Shown here: positions 31,014-38,967 of the stretch, piece after piece
Layout of the letters: the number at the start of each line of letters is the position of its first letter
How positions within the stretch are numbered: position 1 is the first letter of the stretch
Assembly: GCF_013602415.1 (NCBI RefSeq)
Contig: NZ_WPAG02000002.1
Coordinates: forward strand, 1,488,001-1,552,000
DNA length: 64,000 nt
Reading direction: 5' to 3'
Origin: Rhodococcus sp. B50
GTDB lineage: Bacteria > Actinomycetota > Actinomycetes > Mycobacteriales > Mycobacteriaceae
Made by a program: the position numbers and the translations under genes
Notes under the pieces: model-generated
Database searches by the model: none
Told to the model about the DNA's origin: nothing
What the model saw: the letters and a program-made list of their open reading frames with translations, nothing else

Positions 31014-32747
31014 TTGCAGCACAAGACGTATCAATCCTCGCCCGAACGAGCGTGGGACGACGCACGCGAGGAACTCTGTGCGACCGCGCAGACGGTCTTC
31101 GGCTGGAGCACTCTGCGCCCCGAGCAGCTGGACGCCATGGTGCCGCTGCTCGACGGACGCGATGTCCTTGCCGTCATGGCCACCGGATCCGGGAAATCCG
31201 CGATCTATCAGGTGCCCTCGTTGCTGCTACCGGGGGTGACCGTGGTCGTCTCCCCTTTGATCGCGCTGCAGAACGATCAGATCGCCGGTCTCGACCACTC
31301 GGAGGCGCCCGACGCGGTCGCCATCAATTCGCGCCAGCGGGAGTCCGAGAACGAGGCGAACTGGCGTGCCGTGCTCGAACACGACGCCGACTACGTCTTC
31401 CTCGCCCCGGAACAACTCGTCAAGGACGAGGTCCTGGACCGTCTGCGCGACGTGCAGGTCTCGCTCCTCGTCGTCGACGAGGCGCACTGCGTCTCGATGT
31501 GGGGTCACGACTTCAGACCGGAATACCTGCGCCTGGGCGACGTGGTCGAGACTCTCGGCCGACCACCCGTCGTGGCCCTCACCGCCACAGCTTCACCGCC
31601 GGTCCGCGAGGACATCGTCGCGGCGCTGGGCATGCGGGATCCACTCGTCGTCGCCGGCCGATTCGACCGGCCGAATCTCGACATCGAGGTGCGCAGGCAC
31701 ACCGACGACGGAGAGAAGCGGCGCGCCGTCGTCGAGGCCGTGACATCGATGCCCGGACCGGGGATCGTGTACGCCGCGACCCGCAAGGACACCGAGCGCT
31801 ACGCCGATGCCCTGCGCGAACGCGGGATCGAGGCGTGCCCCTATCACGCCGGGATGCGCGCCGGTGAGCGCGAGGACGTCCACCTCGGATTCCTCGACGG
31901 CCGCTGCGACGTGGTGGTGGCGACCTCCGCTTTCGGCATGGGCATCGACAAGCCGGACGTGCGTTTCGTCGTCCACGCCTCGATACCCGATTCGGTCGAT
32001 TCCTACTACCAGCAGATCGGGCGCGCGGGACGGGACGGGGAACCGGCCACCGTCCTGATGTTCTACCGGCCCGAGGATCTTTCCCTCGCGACCTTCTTCA
32101 CCACCCACAATCCCGACGAGGAGTTGATCGCCCGGGTGTTCTCGGCGGTTCGAGCCGGGTCACCGATGCGGCTCGGACAGTTACGTGCCGAACTCGACGT
32201 GCGGGGGCGCAGGTTGTCCAACGCGGTGAACCTGCTCGAACGGTGCGGAGCTCTCGTCTCCGGCCCACGAGGGCTCTCCGCCACCGACATCTCGAGCCGG
32301 AAGGCTGTCGAGCGCGCACGGGAGACGGCGGCGGCGGGTGAGCGCCTGGACCGCTCCCGCGTCGACATGATGCGTGGCTACGCCGAGACCCGCGGGTGCC
32401 GGCGCCGGTTCCTGCTCGGATACTTCGGCGAGGCGCTCCCCGAGCCGTGCGGCCGGTGCGACACCTGCCGGGACGGCGCCGCCGACGAGGCCGGGACGGT
32501 TACTGCGCTTCCGTCCACCAGCGGATGCTCCTCCGTGCTCGCACCGAACACTCGCGTCGTGCACGCCGAGTGGGGACCGGGAATGGTCATGACGGGCGAG
32601 CACGATCGTGTCACCGTCCTGTTCGACGACGAGGGTTATCGGACGCTGTCGCTCGAGGCGGTCGCCGAATCGGGTGTACTCACGGTCGACGACGACGACG
32701 TCCCCACGGAATTCGGACCTGCCCATACCGAAGAACCCGTGGAATGA
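31014..32747 (+). CDS. RecQ-family ATP-dependent DNA helicase
   Basis: A 577-residue protein from a TTG start (LQHKTYQSSPERAW) with GGAG 6 nt upstream. Helicase motifs: I MATGSGKSAIYQVPS, II VVDEAHCVSMWGHDFR, III ALTATAS, V/VI TSAFGMGIDKPDVRFV and YYQQIGRAGRDG. A RecQ zinc-binding segment (CRRRFLLGYFGEALPEPCGRC) is present. The last about 60 residues (TRVVHAEWGPGMVMTGEHDR) form a DUF3553-like beta domain rather than an HRDC. The stop codon lies in a terminator loop. Confidence 0.9.
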   Translation: MQHKTYQSSPERAWDDAREELCATAQTVFGWSTLRPEQLDAMVPLLDGRDVLAVMATGSGKSAIYQVPSLLLPGVTVVVSPLIALQNDQIAGLDHSEAPDAVAINSRQRESENEANWRAVLEHDADYVFLAPEQLVKDEVLDRLRDVQVSLLVVDEAHCVSMWGHDFRPEYLRLGDVVETLGRPPVVALTATASPPVREDIVAALGMRDPLVVAGRFDRPNLDIEVRRHTDDGEKRRAVVEAVTSMPGPGIVYAATRKDTERYADALRERGIEACPYHAGMRAGEREDVHLGFLDGRCDVVVATSAFGMGIDKPDVRFVVHASIPDSVDSYYQQIGRAGRDGEPATVLMFYRPEDLSLATFFTTHNPDEELIARVFSAVRAGSPMRLGQLRAELDVRGRRLSNAVNLLERCGALVSGPRGLSATDISSRKAVERARETAAAGERLDRSRVDMMRGYAETRGCRRRFLLGYFGEALPEPCGRCDTCRDGAADEAGTVTALPSTSGCSSVLAPNTRVVHAEWGPGMVMTGEHDRVTVLFDDEGYRTLSLEAVAESGVLTVDDDDVPTEFGPAHTEEPVE

Positions 32748-32763
32748 GCCACGGGTTCTTCGG
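32728..32763. terminator. Bidirectional hairpin terminator at the recQ stop
   Basis: A perfect 15-bp inverted repeat (32728-32742 with 32749-32763) with a 6-nt loop that contains the recQ TGA. It is followed by TTTCCG on plus. It can serve both recQ and the convergent DUF4383 gene. Confidence 0.8.
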
Positions 32764-32793
32764 TTTCCGTCATCACGACGGGCGGGGTACAGG

Positions 32794-33264
32794 TCAGGGG
32801 CGAACCGTGCCCGGGGTGGTCCGCGTCCGCGTCAGGAGCACACCGAGGGCGATCATGCCCACGCCCAGAACGAAGTGCAGCCAGTCGTCCGCCGAGTTCA
32901 CGGGCACGAAGTTGGCGCTGCTGTCCTTGTCGATGATCAGGCCGTAGATCCAGAGCACCAGGTAGATCGCACCGCCGATGATCAGGAAACTGCGAGCGGT
33001 GGCTGCGGCGCGGGCCGCAGCAAGTCCCAGGACACCGAACAAGAGGTGCACGATGTTGTGCAGGATGGAGACCTGGAAGATCCCCAGGAGCATTGCCTCG
33101 GAATGGTGGCCTGCGCCCGAGAGTTGGTCGTAGTCCGTCGTGACCCCCGGGATGAAACCGAGGATGCCGACCAGAAGGAACACCGCGCCTACTACGAGCG
33201 CGGCCGTCTGCACCGGGGTTGCCGTCATCGAGCCCCGGGTGGGTCGTGGGGATTGGGATGTCAT
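32794..33264 (-). CDS. DUF4383 membrane protein
   Basis: A 156-residue protein with four membrane helices, from MTSQSPRPTRGSMTATPVQT. The family pattern GVFLLVGILGFIPGVTTDYD-like (AVFLLVGILGFIPG), FQVSILHNIVHLLFGVLGL and NSADDWLHFVLGVGM is clear. Function is unknown. GAGAGGA lies 7 nt before the ATG. The 244 bp upstream hold part of the porin-peptide terminator region and no other gene. Confidence 0.88.
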   Translation of the reverse strand: MTSQSPRPTRGSMTATPVQTAALVVGAVFLLVGILGFIPGVTTDYDQLSGAGHHSEAMLLGIFQVSILHNIVHLLFGVLGLAAARAAATARSFLIIGGAIYLVLWIYGLIIDKDSSANFVPVNSADDWLHFVLGVGMIALGVLLTRTRTTPGTVRP

Positions 33265-33465
33265 GATTCGCGTCCTCTCACCGAACGTCCGTCTGCGTCG
33301 AGTGGTCCGAATTACGCTGAGTGGTCCGAATTGCACCCACCGGGTAGCCCTGCCGAATCGAACCCAAACGTCGGTTTTCCGCGTACCGCACCGCGGGCGA
33401 CCGCCGAGCCCGAGGTCGCCCGCCGCCATATCCGCCCGCCCCTGTCGTCTCCCCCCGGACACGAC

Positions 33466-33495
33466 GAAGGCCCGCGGGCGTACCCACGGGCCTTC
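33466..33495 (-). terminator. Hairpin terminator of the porin-like peptide gene
   Basis: A 13-bp stem (33466-33478 with 33483-33495, one wobble) with a 4-nt loop starts 13 nt past the stop of the 40-residue peptide gene on the minus strand. A dedicated terminator supports that the short gene is real. Confidence 0.75.
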
Positions 33496-33508
33496 TGGTC
33501 GGCGAGGC

Positions 33509-33631
33509 TCAGGCCTGGCTGCTGCCGAACGCATCGCCGGCAGCGTCAGCGGAACCGGTGAAGAAGTTCAGCACGTCGAACAGGTCGGAAAGGTTACCGA
33601 AGAGGTCGACAAGGAACTCGAGTGCAGGCAC
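33509..33631 (-). CDS. Short amphipathic PorA/PorH-like cell-wall channel peptide (candidate)
   Basis: A 40-residue product: VPALEFLVDLFGNLSDLFDV followed by LNFFTGSADAAGDAFGSSQA, starting at GTG with GGGAG 6 nt upstream. It is acidic, has no signal peptide and forms an amphipathic helix with repeated LFxxL(F) spacing, ending in a Ser/Gly/Ala tail. In size and pattern it resembles the mycolata outer-membrane peptides PorA and PorH (45-57 residues, no signal, DFLG or NFF patches), which are O-mycoloylated on Ser. Homology is not proven. The gene stands alone between an AT-rich upstream region and a terminator. Confidence 0.65.
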   Translation of the reverse strand: MPALEFLVDLFGNLSDLFDVLNFFTGSADAAGDAFGSSQA

Positions 33632-33971
33632 GGGCTTCTCCCATCAATGGAACAACATCGAAGTTGTGACGACTCGCGTCGACACGCGATCCAATTGTTA
33701 CCTGCATTCGACACCCGCGCAGCACAAAGAATTGTAATCCCGAACACAAAGCGGCCCTAGCAGGGAAAACATCGAGAATCCGATGGAAATCGGCCTGATA
33801 TGTCGTATTTCTCAGGGAATTTCCGGTCGGGACAATACGGTCTATTCGGGGGAATCCACATATTACAAGATCGCCTTGTGACCATACCTCCACCCGACGG
33901 TGGGAACTTCCGCCGGTGTCCGTTCGTCCTATCCTGTGAGTGCACCTGCCCGTCCGACCCCCGAGAGAGTC
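33632..33971. other. AT-rich intergenic region between the porin-like gene and the CNNM operon
   Basis: This 340-bp stretch is visibly lower in GC than its surroundings (for example around 33690-33740 and 33780-33890). It must hold divergent promoters. Candidate -10 boxes are TACAAT on minus (33731-33736) and TATCCT on plus (33930-33935), both with poor -35 matches. I see no open frame worth calling. An A/T-rich leader fits a strongly expressed small envelope gene but could also be older foreign or silenced DNA. Confidence 0.5.
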
Positions 33972-34061
33972 ATGAAACGCCCCAAGCGAAAACCTCGAAG
34001 ACCCGTCCCGCCCAGACGTGACGATCTCCTCGTCACCCGAGCCCGGTCCCTGCAGTGCTGA
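33972..34061 (+). CDS. Possible 29-residue leader ORF coupled to the CNNM gene
   Basis: ATG preceded by GAGAGAG opens a very basic 29-residue frame (MKRPKRKPRRPVPPRRDD, then LLVTRARSLQC). Its TGA at 34059-34061 overlaps the codons just after the GTG start of the next gene (34055). That GTG has no ribosome-binding site of its own, so translation could depend on the leader ORF. The Arg/Lys/Pro-rich content and terminal Cys could make it regulatory. Chance cannot be excluded. Confidence 0.4.
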   Translation: MKRPKRKPRRPVPPRRDDLLVTRARSLQC

Positions 34062-35422
34062 CCGCCCTCGGAATCGCGGCGGGCATTCTTGTCGTTCTCG
34101 CCATCACTGCTCTGACCGGCTATTTCGTCGCGCAGGAATTCGCGTATATGGCCGTCGACCGCTCCCGCCTGAAGGCCCGCGCCGAAGGCGGTGACACGGC
34201 TGCGGCCCGCGCACTGACGGTCACCCGCCGCACCTCCTTCATGCTCTCGGGCGCTCAGCTCGGCATCACCGTCACCGGCCTGCTCGTCGGCTATGTCGCG
34301 GAACCATTGATCGGTAGCGGCCTCGGCGAGTTGCTCGGCGGTGTGGGCATCCCCACCGCCGTGGGTGTCGCGGTCGGCACCGTGCTGGCCGTGCTCTTCT
34401 CGACGGTGGTCCAGATGGTCTTCGGAGAGTTGGTACCGAAGAACCTGGCCATCGCCCGCCCCGAACCGGTCGCCCGCCGACTCGCCCTGTCGACGAGTGC
34501 GTATCTCGCCGTCTTCGGCTGGTTGATCAAACTGTTCGACGCGTCGTCGAACCTCCTGCTGCGAGCCCTGCGCATCGAGCCGGTACACGATGTCGAGCAC
34601 TCCGCCACCCCGCGCGACCTCGAACACATCGTGGCCGCGTCCCGGGAGACCGGCGAGCTACCTCCGGAACTGTCCACCCTGCTCGACCGGATCCTCGAGT
34701 TCCCCACGCGCACAGCCGAACACGCGATGATCCCGCGTTCGCGTGTCGACGTCGTCGACCTGGAGGAGCCGGTGACCACGATCCTCGACAAGATGAGCGA
34801 AGGTCACACCCGCTACCCCGTGGTGGGCACCTCGTCCGACGATCTGCGCGGTGTCGTGCACCTCCACGACCTTCTCGGCCTCGACACTCCGTCGGGCACG
34901 GCCGCGACGGTCTGCCGACCGCCGGTGATCGTGCCGGCGACGCTGGCACTTCCGGAGGTTCTCACCGAGCTGGCCCGGGCCGAGGACGAGATGGCCCTGG
35001 TGATCGACGAGTACGGCGGTTTCGCCGGCGTCGTCACGCTCGAGGACATCGCGGAGGAGTTGGTCGGCGAGATCGCCGACGAGCACGATCCCGCGGTCGC
35101 CGTCGAGGTCATCCGTCCCGAGGGCGACGGTTGGCTGGTCCGAGGCGACGCGCACATCGACGAGGTGGCCCGCACCCTCGACCACGATCTGCCCGAGGGC
35201 GACTACGAGACACTCGCGGGTCTGGTCATCACCGAGTTCGGCGGCCTTCCCGAGGTCGGCGACACCGTCCGGATCACGCTCGATCCCGATCCGGCCGAAC
35301 TCGTGCACGAGGAGGGTCCGACTCACCGGACCCTCGTGGCCGAGGTACGCGATATCGACAAACACGTGCCGTCGTCCGTGCACGTGACCGTTCTGACGGA
35401 CGAGGTGACCGGCGATGAGTAA
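34055..35422 (+). CDS. CNNM/HlyC-CorC family membrane protein with CBS pair
   Basis: A 455-residue protein. The DUF21/CNNM domain covers about residues 1-190 (GYFVAQEFAYMAVDRSRL; SGAQLGITVTGLLVG; VFGELVPKNLAIARPE). A CBS pair spans about 220-345 (MIPRSRVDVVDLEEP; MALVIDEYGGFAGVVTLEDI). The CorC/HlyC C-terminal domain (WLVRGDAHIDEVARTL) follows. CNNM proteins are linked to Mg2+ export; older names as haemolysins are misleading. The start is GTG and overlaps a leader ORF. It overlaps the next paralogous gene by 8 bp. Confidence 0.9.
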   Translation: MLTALGIAAGILVVLAITALTGYFVAQEFAYMAVDRSRLKARAEGGDTAAARALTVTRRTSFMLSGAQLGITVTGLLVGYVAEPLIGSGLGELLGGVGIPTAVGVAVGTVLAVLFSTVVQMVFGELVPKNLAIARPEPVARRLALSTSAYLAVFGWLIKLFDASSNLLLRALRIEPVHDVEHSATPRDLEHIVAASRETGELPPELSTLLDRILEFPTRTAEHAMIPRSRVDVVDLEEPVTTILDKMSEGHTRYPVVGTSSDDLRGVVHLHDLLGLDTPSGTAATVCRPPVIVPATLALPEVLTELARAEDEMALVIDEYGGFAGVVTLEDIAEELVGEIADEHDPAVAVEVIRPEGDGWLVRGDAHIDEVARTLDHDLPEGDYETLAGLVITEFGGLPEVGDTVRITLDPDPAELVHEEGPTHRTLVAEVRDIDKHVPSSVHVTVLTDEVTGDE

Positions 35423-36428
35423 CCCTGTGGTCGTCGCGGCGGTGACGATCGGCCTGATCGCCGCCAGCGCGTTCTTCGTCGCGGTCGAGTTCGCACTCAT
35501 TGCGGCGCGGCGACACCGACTGGAGGACGCAGCAGCGTCGAGTCGCTCGGCACGGGCTGCTCTGCGCAGCGCCTCCGAGCTGTCGGTGCTGCTCGCAGGA
35601 TCCCAGCTCGGCATCACGGTATGCACGCTCGCGCTCGGCGCGACGACGAAGCCTGCCGTGCACCACTGGCTCACCCCGTTGTTCGAGAACTGGGGCGCAC
35701 CGCTGTGGCTCGCGGACGTGGCCGGTTTCGTCCTCGCCCTGATCATCGTGACGTTCCTCCACCTCGTCGTCGGTGAGATGGCGCCGAAGTCGTGGGCGAT
35801 CGCCCATCCGGAGAAGTCCGCCACGATGCTGGCACTGCCGATGCGCGCGTTCATGTGGGTGACCCGGCCGTTGATCGTCCGGTTGAACCATATGGCGAAC
35901 TGGTGTCTGCGGAAGGTCGGTGTGGACCCGGTGGATCAGGTCGCCGAAGGACAGGATCCCGATGCGCTGCGGCACCTGGTCGAGCATTCGGCCACGGTCG
36001 GCACGCTCGACGAGCGTTATCACGGACACCTGAGCAGCGCGCTCGAACTCGAGACGCTGACACTCGGCGACATCGTCACGCCGCAAGCGCAGCCGAGCAG
36101 CGTGAAGCCGACCTCGACCGGCGCCGAGATCCGTGAGACGGCCTATCGCACAGGACATCTTCGACTGCTCGTGCGGGCCAACGGTCACGTGGACGGTGTG
36201 GTGCACGTGCGCGACAGTCTCCAGGCCGCTCCCGGAACCACCGCGGCCGAACTGATGCGTCCGGCGCTGACGATCGACGCGGGGACGCCGGTCTACGAGG
36301 CCCTGACGACGATGCGGGAGACCAGGAACCATCTGGTCACCGTCACCGAGAGCGGCCGGATCGTCGGTTTGATCACCCTGTCGGACGTGCTGGCCCGACT
36401 GCTGCCGATGAGCGGCGCCACGAACTGA
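35415..36428 (+). CDS. CNNM family membrane protein, short paralogue
   Basis: A 337-residue protein with the same CNNM core (FFVAVEFALIAARRHRLED; LLAGSQLGITVCTLALG; VVGEMAPKSWAIAHPE) and a CBS pair (about 205-335). It lacks the CorC/HlyC C-terminal domain of its upstream neighbour. The 8-bp overlap indicates one operon, and the pair probably works as a heteromer. Tandem long/short CNNM genes are common in actinobacteria. Confidence 0.88.
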   Translation: MSNPVVVAAVTIGLIAASAFFVAVEFALIAARRHRLEDAAASSRSARAALRSASELSVLLAGSQLGITVCTLALGATTKPAVHHWLTPLFENWGAPLWLADVAGFVLALIIVTFLHLVVGEMAPKSWAIAHPEKSATMLALPMRAFMWVTRPLIVRLNHMANWCLRKVGVDPVDQVAEGQDPDALRHLVEHSATVGTLDERYHGHLSSALELETLTLGDIVTPQAQPSSVKPTSTGAEIRETAYRTGHLRLLVRANGHVDGVVHVRDSLQAAPGTTAAELMRPALTIDAGTPVYEALTTMRETRNHLVTVTESGRIVGLITLSDVLARLLPMSGATN

Positions 36429-36438
36429 CGTACTGCCG

Positions 36439-36476
36439 CGACAGGCCCGTCCCGGATCTCCGGGACGGGCCTGTCG
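36439..36476. terminator. Strong bidirectional terminator between the CNNM and pirin operons
   Basis: A perfect 17-bp GC-rich stem (36439-36455 with 36460-36476) with a 4-nt loop lies between two convergent operons, 10 bp after the CNNM stop and 25 bp before the pirin stop. Confidence 0.85.
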
Positions 36477-36501
36477 TCGTTCCTGTCCCGATCGGGACCG
36501 T

Positions 36502-37281
36502 TCAGGATTGTCCTAGTGCGGCGTGCATCTCCCAGACGATGACCTCCGCGCCGGTCGCGGTGCTGAGCTGGCGGCCACCGCCGCCGGCGATCCGCACGGC
36601 GTCTCCTTCGGCGAGATGCCCGGCTCCTTCGAGCGCCGCTTCCCCTCGCGCGACGAACACGTGCAGGAGGGGCGCGTCGGGGAGCATCACGGGACGGTCC
36701 GGATGCATCCGCGCGACGTGCATGGCTGCGTACTTGTTACGGATGCGGATCGCGGAATGGTCGGCGTAGGCTTCCATTCCCGATGCGACCGGCACGAGAC
36801 CGCCGGAGAGCAGTTCGTCGTCGATCTCGAGCTGTTCGTATCCGGGCTCGATGCCCGCTTCGTCCGGCAGCACCCACATCTGTACGAAACGCACCGGCTC
36901 GTCGTGCTCGGCGGCGTAGGAGCCGGTGGCGCCGGTATAACGCCACGAGTCGTTCTTCTCGGAGTGGAGGATCCCGGAACCTGCACTCATGCGCTGCGCG
37001 AGCCCCGGGTAGATCACCCCGGAGTGTCCCGTCGAATCCTGGTGCACGAGCGACCCGCGAAGCACCCACGTGACGATTTCCATGTCGCGGTGCGGGTGGG
37101 TGTCGAAACCGGCTCCGGGACGGACGATGTCGTCGTTGTTGACCATGAGTACGCCGAAATGGGTGTTCTCCGGGTCGTAGTGGTGGCCGAACGAGAAGGA
37201 ATGTCTCGAATCGAGCCAGTCGATCTTCGTGTGGAGGCGGTCGTCCGCGCGGCGGACGTCGAGTATCGGTGCGGTGCTCAT
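36502..37281 (-). CDS. Pirin-family protein (YhhW-like bicupin)
   Basis: A 259-residue bicupin. The N-terminal cupin metal site is seen in DTHPHRDMEIVTWVLRG and GILHSEKND (three His and one Glu). The opening RHSFSFGHHYDPENTHFGVL is typical of YhhW/quercetinase-type pirins. Such proteins can dioxygenate flavonols or quinone-like compounds. The ATG overlaps the stop of the other pirin gene (ATGA), so both come from one transcript controlled from 38304-38395. Confidence 0.9.
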   Translation of the reverse strand: MSTAPILDVRRADDRLHTKIDWLDSRHSFSFGHHYDPENTHFGVLMVNNDDIVRPGAGFDTHPHRDMEIVTWVLRGSLVHQDSTGHSGVIYPGLAQRMSAGSGILHSEKNDSWRYTGATGSYAAEHDEPVRFVQMWVLPDEAGIEPGYEQLEIDDELLSGGLVPVASGMEAYADHSAIRIRNKYAAMHVARMHPDRPVMLPDAPLLHVFVARGEAALEGAGHLAEGDAVRIAGGGGRQLSTATGAEVIVWEMHAALGQS

Positions 37282-38303
37282 GCGGGGTCCTGTGTCGGGC
37301 AGTTCGGATCTGCGGTGGGCGGATTGCGGCGGGGGCGGATACGCGCCTGAGGCAAGGGTGGCGCCGGAAGGCGATCGACCCGGCCGGTATAGCCGGAGAC
37401 GCTGCCGAAGCGATCGGATTCGCGCTCCCACGCCTCCCGGTACGCGACGATCTCGTCGTGGTCGCGCCCGACGAAGTTCCACCACATCACGATCTCCTCG
37501 CCGAGGGGTGTTCCTCCGAGGAGGACGACACGTGCAGGTTCGTCCGTCGTGTTGGTCAATTCGAGGGCAGGCACGCCGGTTCCGGTGTATCCGAGGGCGG
37601 CTCGCGTGAGCACGGTGCCGAACAGCGCGACCGTACCGGTGTCGACGAGCACGCCGTGTTCGAACGACGGATCGACGTCGAGGGTGATGCTCGCCGCGGG
37701 ATCCAGAACGATCTCGGCCCCGAGCAGCGGCGTGAACGTCGTCACGGGCGACTCCTGGCCGGCGAGCGACCCGAGGAAGACCTTCACGGCGGCACCGGGC
37801 GCCCGGACGATCGGAGGCACGTGATGCTGGAAGTCGCGGGGAGCGTCGCGGTGCGCATCGGGCAGGGCCACCCACAATTGCACGCCGTGCAGGATGGTGG
37901 TCGCGGTTGTGGAGACCTCGGAGTGGCAGATCCCGTGGCCTCCGGTCATGAGGTTCATCTCCCCCGGCCTCACCATCGCATGCACGCCGTGACTGTCGCG
38001 GTGTTCGATCTCTCCGGTGAACAGCCACGACACCGTCTGCAGTCCGGTATGAGGGTGTGGTGCGACGTCCATGCCCCCGGTGCGGGAGACGTCGTCGGGG
38101 CCGTAGTGGTCGACGAAGCACCACGCGCCGATGAGCGAGCGCTGCCGTTGCGGAAGGGTGCGGCGGACGGCCATCGCCCGGGGGCCGCCGAGCGGGACCT
38201 CCCGCGAGGTGATGATCTCCACCCGGGGACGGCGTGCGTCCCGGATCGGAAGATCCTCCGTCCGGCAGTGGATCTCCTCGGGGCGGGTGTCGGTGTTGCT
38301 CAT
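37278..38303 (-). CDS. Pirin-family protein
   Basis: A 341-residue bicupin. The metal-site motifs are DVAPHPHTGLQTVSWLFTGEI and GGHGICHSEVS. The pirin N-terminal segment (LPQRQRSLIGAWCFVDHYGPD) and C-terminal cupin (VVLLGGTPLGEEIVMWWNFVG) are complete. A basic Pro-rich tail of about 30 residues ends the protein. It is divergent from a MarR regulator, which suggests induction by a phenolic, quinone or oxidant signal (inference). Confidence 0.9.
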   Translation of the reverse strand: MSNTDTRPEEIHCRTEDLPIRDARRPRVEIITSREVPLGGPRAMAVRRTLPQRQRSLIGAWCFVDHYGPDDVSRTGGMDVAPHPHTGLQTVSWLFTGEIEHRDSHGVHAMVRPGEMNLMTGGHGICHSEVSTTATTILHGVQLWVALPDAHRDAPRDFQHHVPPIVRAPGAAVKVFLGSLAGQESPVTTFTPLLGAEIVLDPAASITLDVDPSFEHGVLVDTGTVALFGTVLTRAALGYTGTGVPALELTNTTDEPARVVLLGGTPLGEEIVMWWNFVGRDHDEIVAYREAWERESDRFGSVSGYTGRVDRLPAPPLPQARIRPRRNPPTADPNCPTQDPA

Positions 38304-38356
38304 GCCGCTCGACTCCTCTCGGTGGTCTGTCGCTCGACCCTTCCAGTGTGTCACAT

Positions 38357-38372
38357 TTGATTGCGCAGTCAA
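38357..38372. promoter_or_regulatory. MarR operator in the pirin/marR divergent promoter
   Basis: TTGATTGCGCAGTCAA is a 16-bp palindrome with a single mismatch, centred between two divergent genes, as expected for a MarR dimer site. On minus, TTGACT (38367-38372) can be the pirin -35. On plus, TTGCGC (38361-38366) and TACACT (38383-38388) can be the marR promoter. Binding would block both promoters, giving joint repression and autoregulation. Confidence 0.7.
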
Positions 38373-38395
38373 CTAACACGGGTACACTGGACTTC

Positions 38396-38875
38396 ATGGG
38401 AGAAACGACGTGGCTCAACGACGACGAACAGCGATTGTGGCGCGCCTATCTGGATGCGACCCGCCTGTTGTTCCAGAGTCTCGACAGGCAACTACTGCGC
38501 GATTCCGACATCTCCTTCACCGATTTCGAGATCCTCGTCCTGCTGTCCGAGGCGCCCGAGCGGAGGATGCGTATGCGCGACATCGCGGATGCCAGCACCA
38601 CGACCCGCAGTGGCATCACCCGGGCGGTCTCCCGCATGGAGAATGCAGGATGGGTGCGGCGCGTGGAGTGCGAATCCGACCGGCGGGGGGCCTGGGCGGA
38701 ACTCACGGACGCCGGCTACGCGCGACTCGCCGCAGCGGGGCCGGGCCACGTGGACGCGGTCCGCGAGAACATGTTCGACCTGCTCTCCTCCGACGACATC
38801 ACGTCCATGACCGAGACCTTCACCCGAATGCGTGATCGCATGATCGACGGTAAGCGGTCGGCCGCCACCTCCTAG
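38396..38875 (+). CDS. MarR-family transcriptional regulator
   Basis: A 159-residue winged-helix protein. The helix-turn-helix region is MRMRDIADASTTTRSGITRAVSRMENAGWVRR-like, at about residues 57-90, with wing ECESDRRGAWAELTDAG. The ATG lies only 7 bp after a TACACT -10 box, so the mRNA is probably leaderless; no ribosome-binding site is visible. It likely represses itself and the two pirins through 38357-38372. Confidence 0.9.
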   Translation: MGETTWLNDDEQRLWRAYLDATRLLFQSLDRQLLRDSDISFTDFEILVLLSEAPERRMRMRDIADASTTTRSGITRAVSRMENAGWVRRVECESDRRGAWAELTDAGYARLAAAGPGHVDAVRENMFDLLSSDDITSMTETFTRMRDRMIDGKRSAATS

Positions 38876-38967
38876 CGGGCACACCCCTGCCGCCGGGACA
38901 GCGACACCGACCGTCTCACGGATATGTTGACCGGGTCACAGTCACGACCCCGAAGGCGGTACCCCCG

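Noticed and set aside
33594..33893. 99-codon minus-strand frame in the AT-rich region upstream of the porin-like gene
   Set aside because: It overlaps the better-supported 40-codon gene in another frame, shows no motif and lacks an RBS.
34055..36428. Haemolysin annotation for the CNNM/CBS pair
   Set aside because: The HlyC/TlyC naming is historical; the domains point to a Mg2+-linked membrane transport role.
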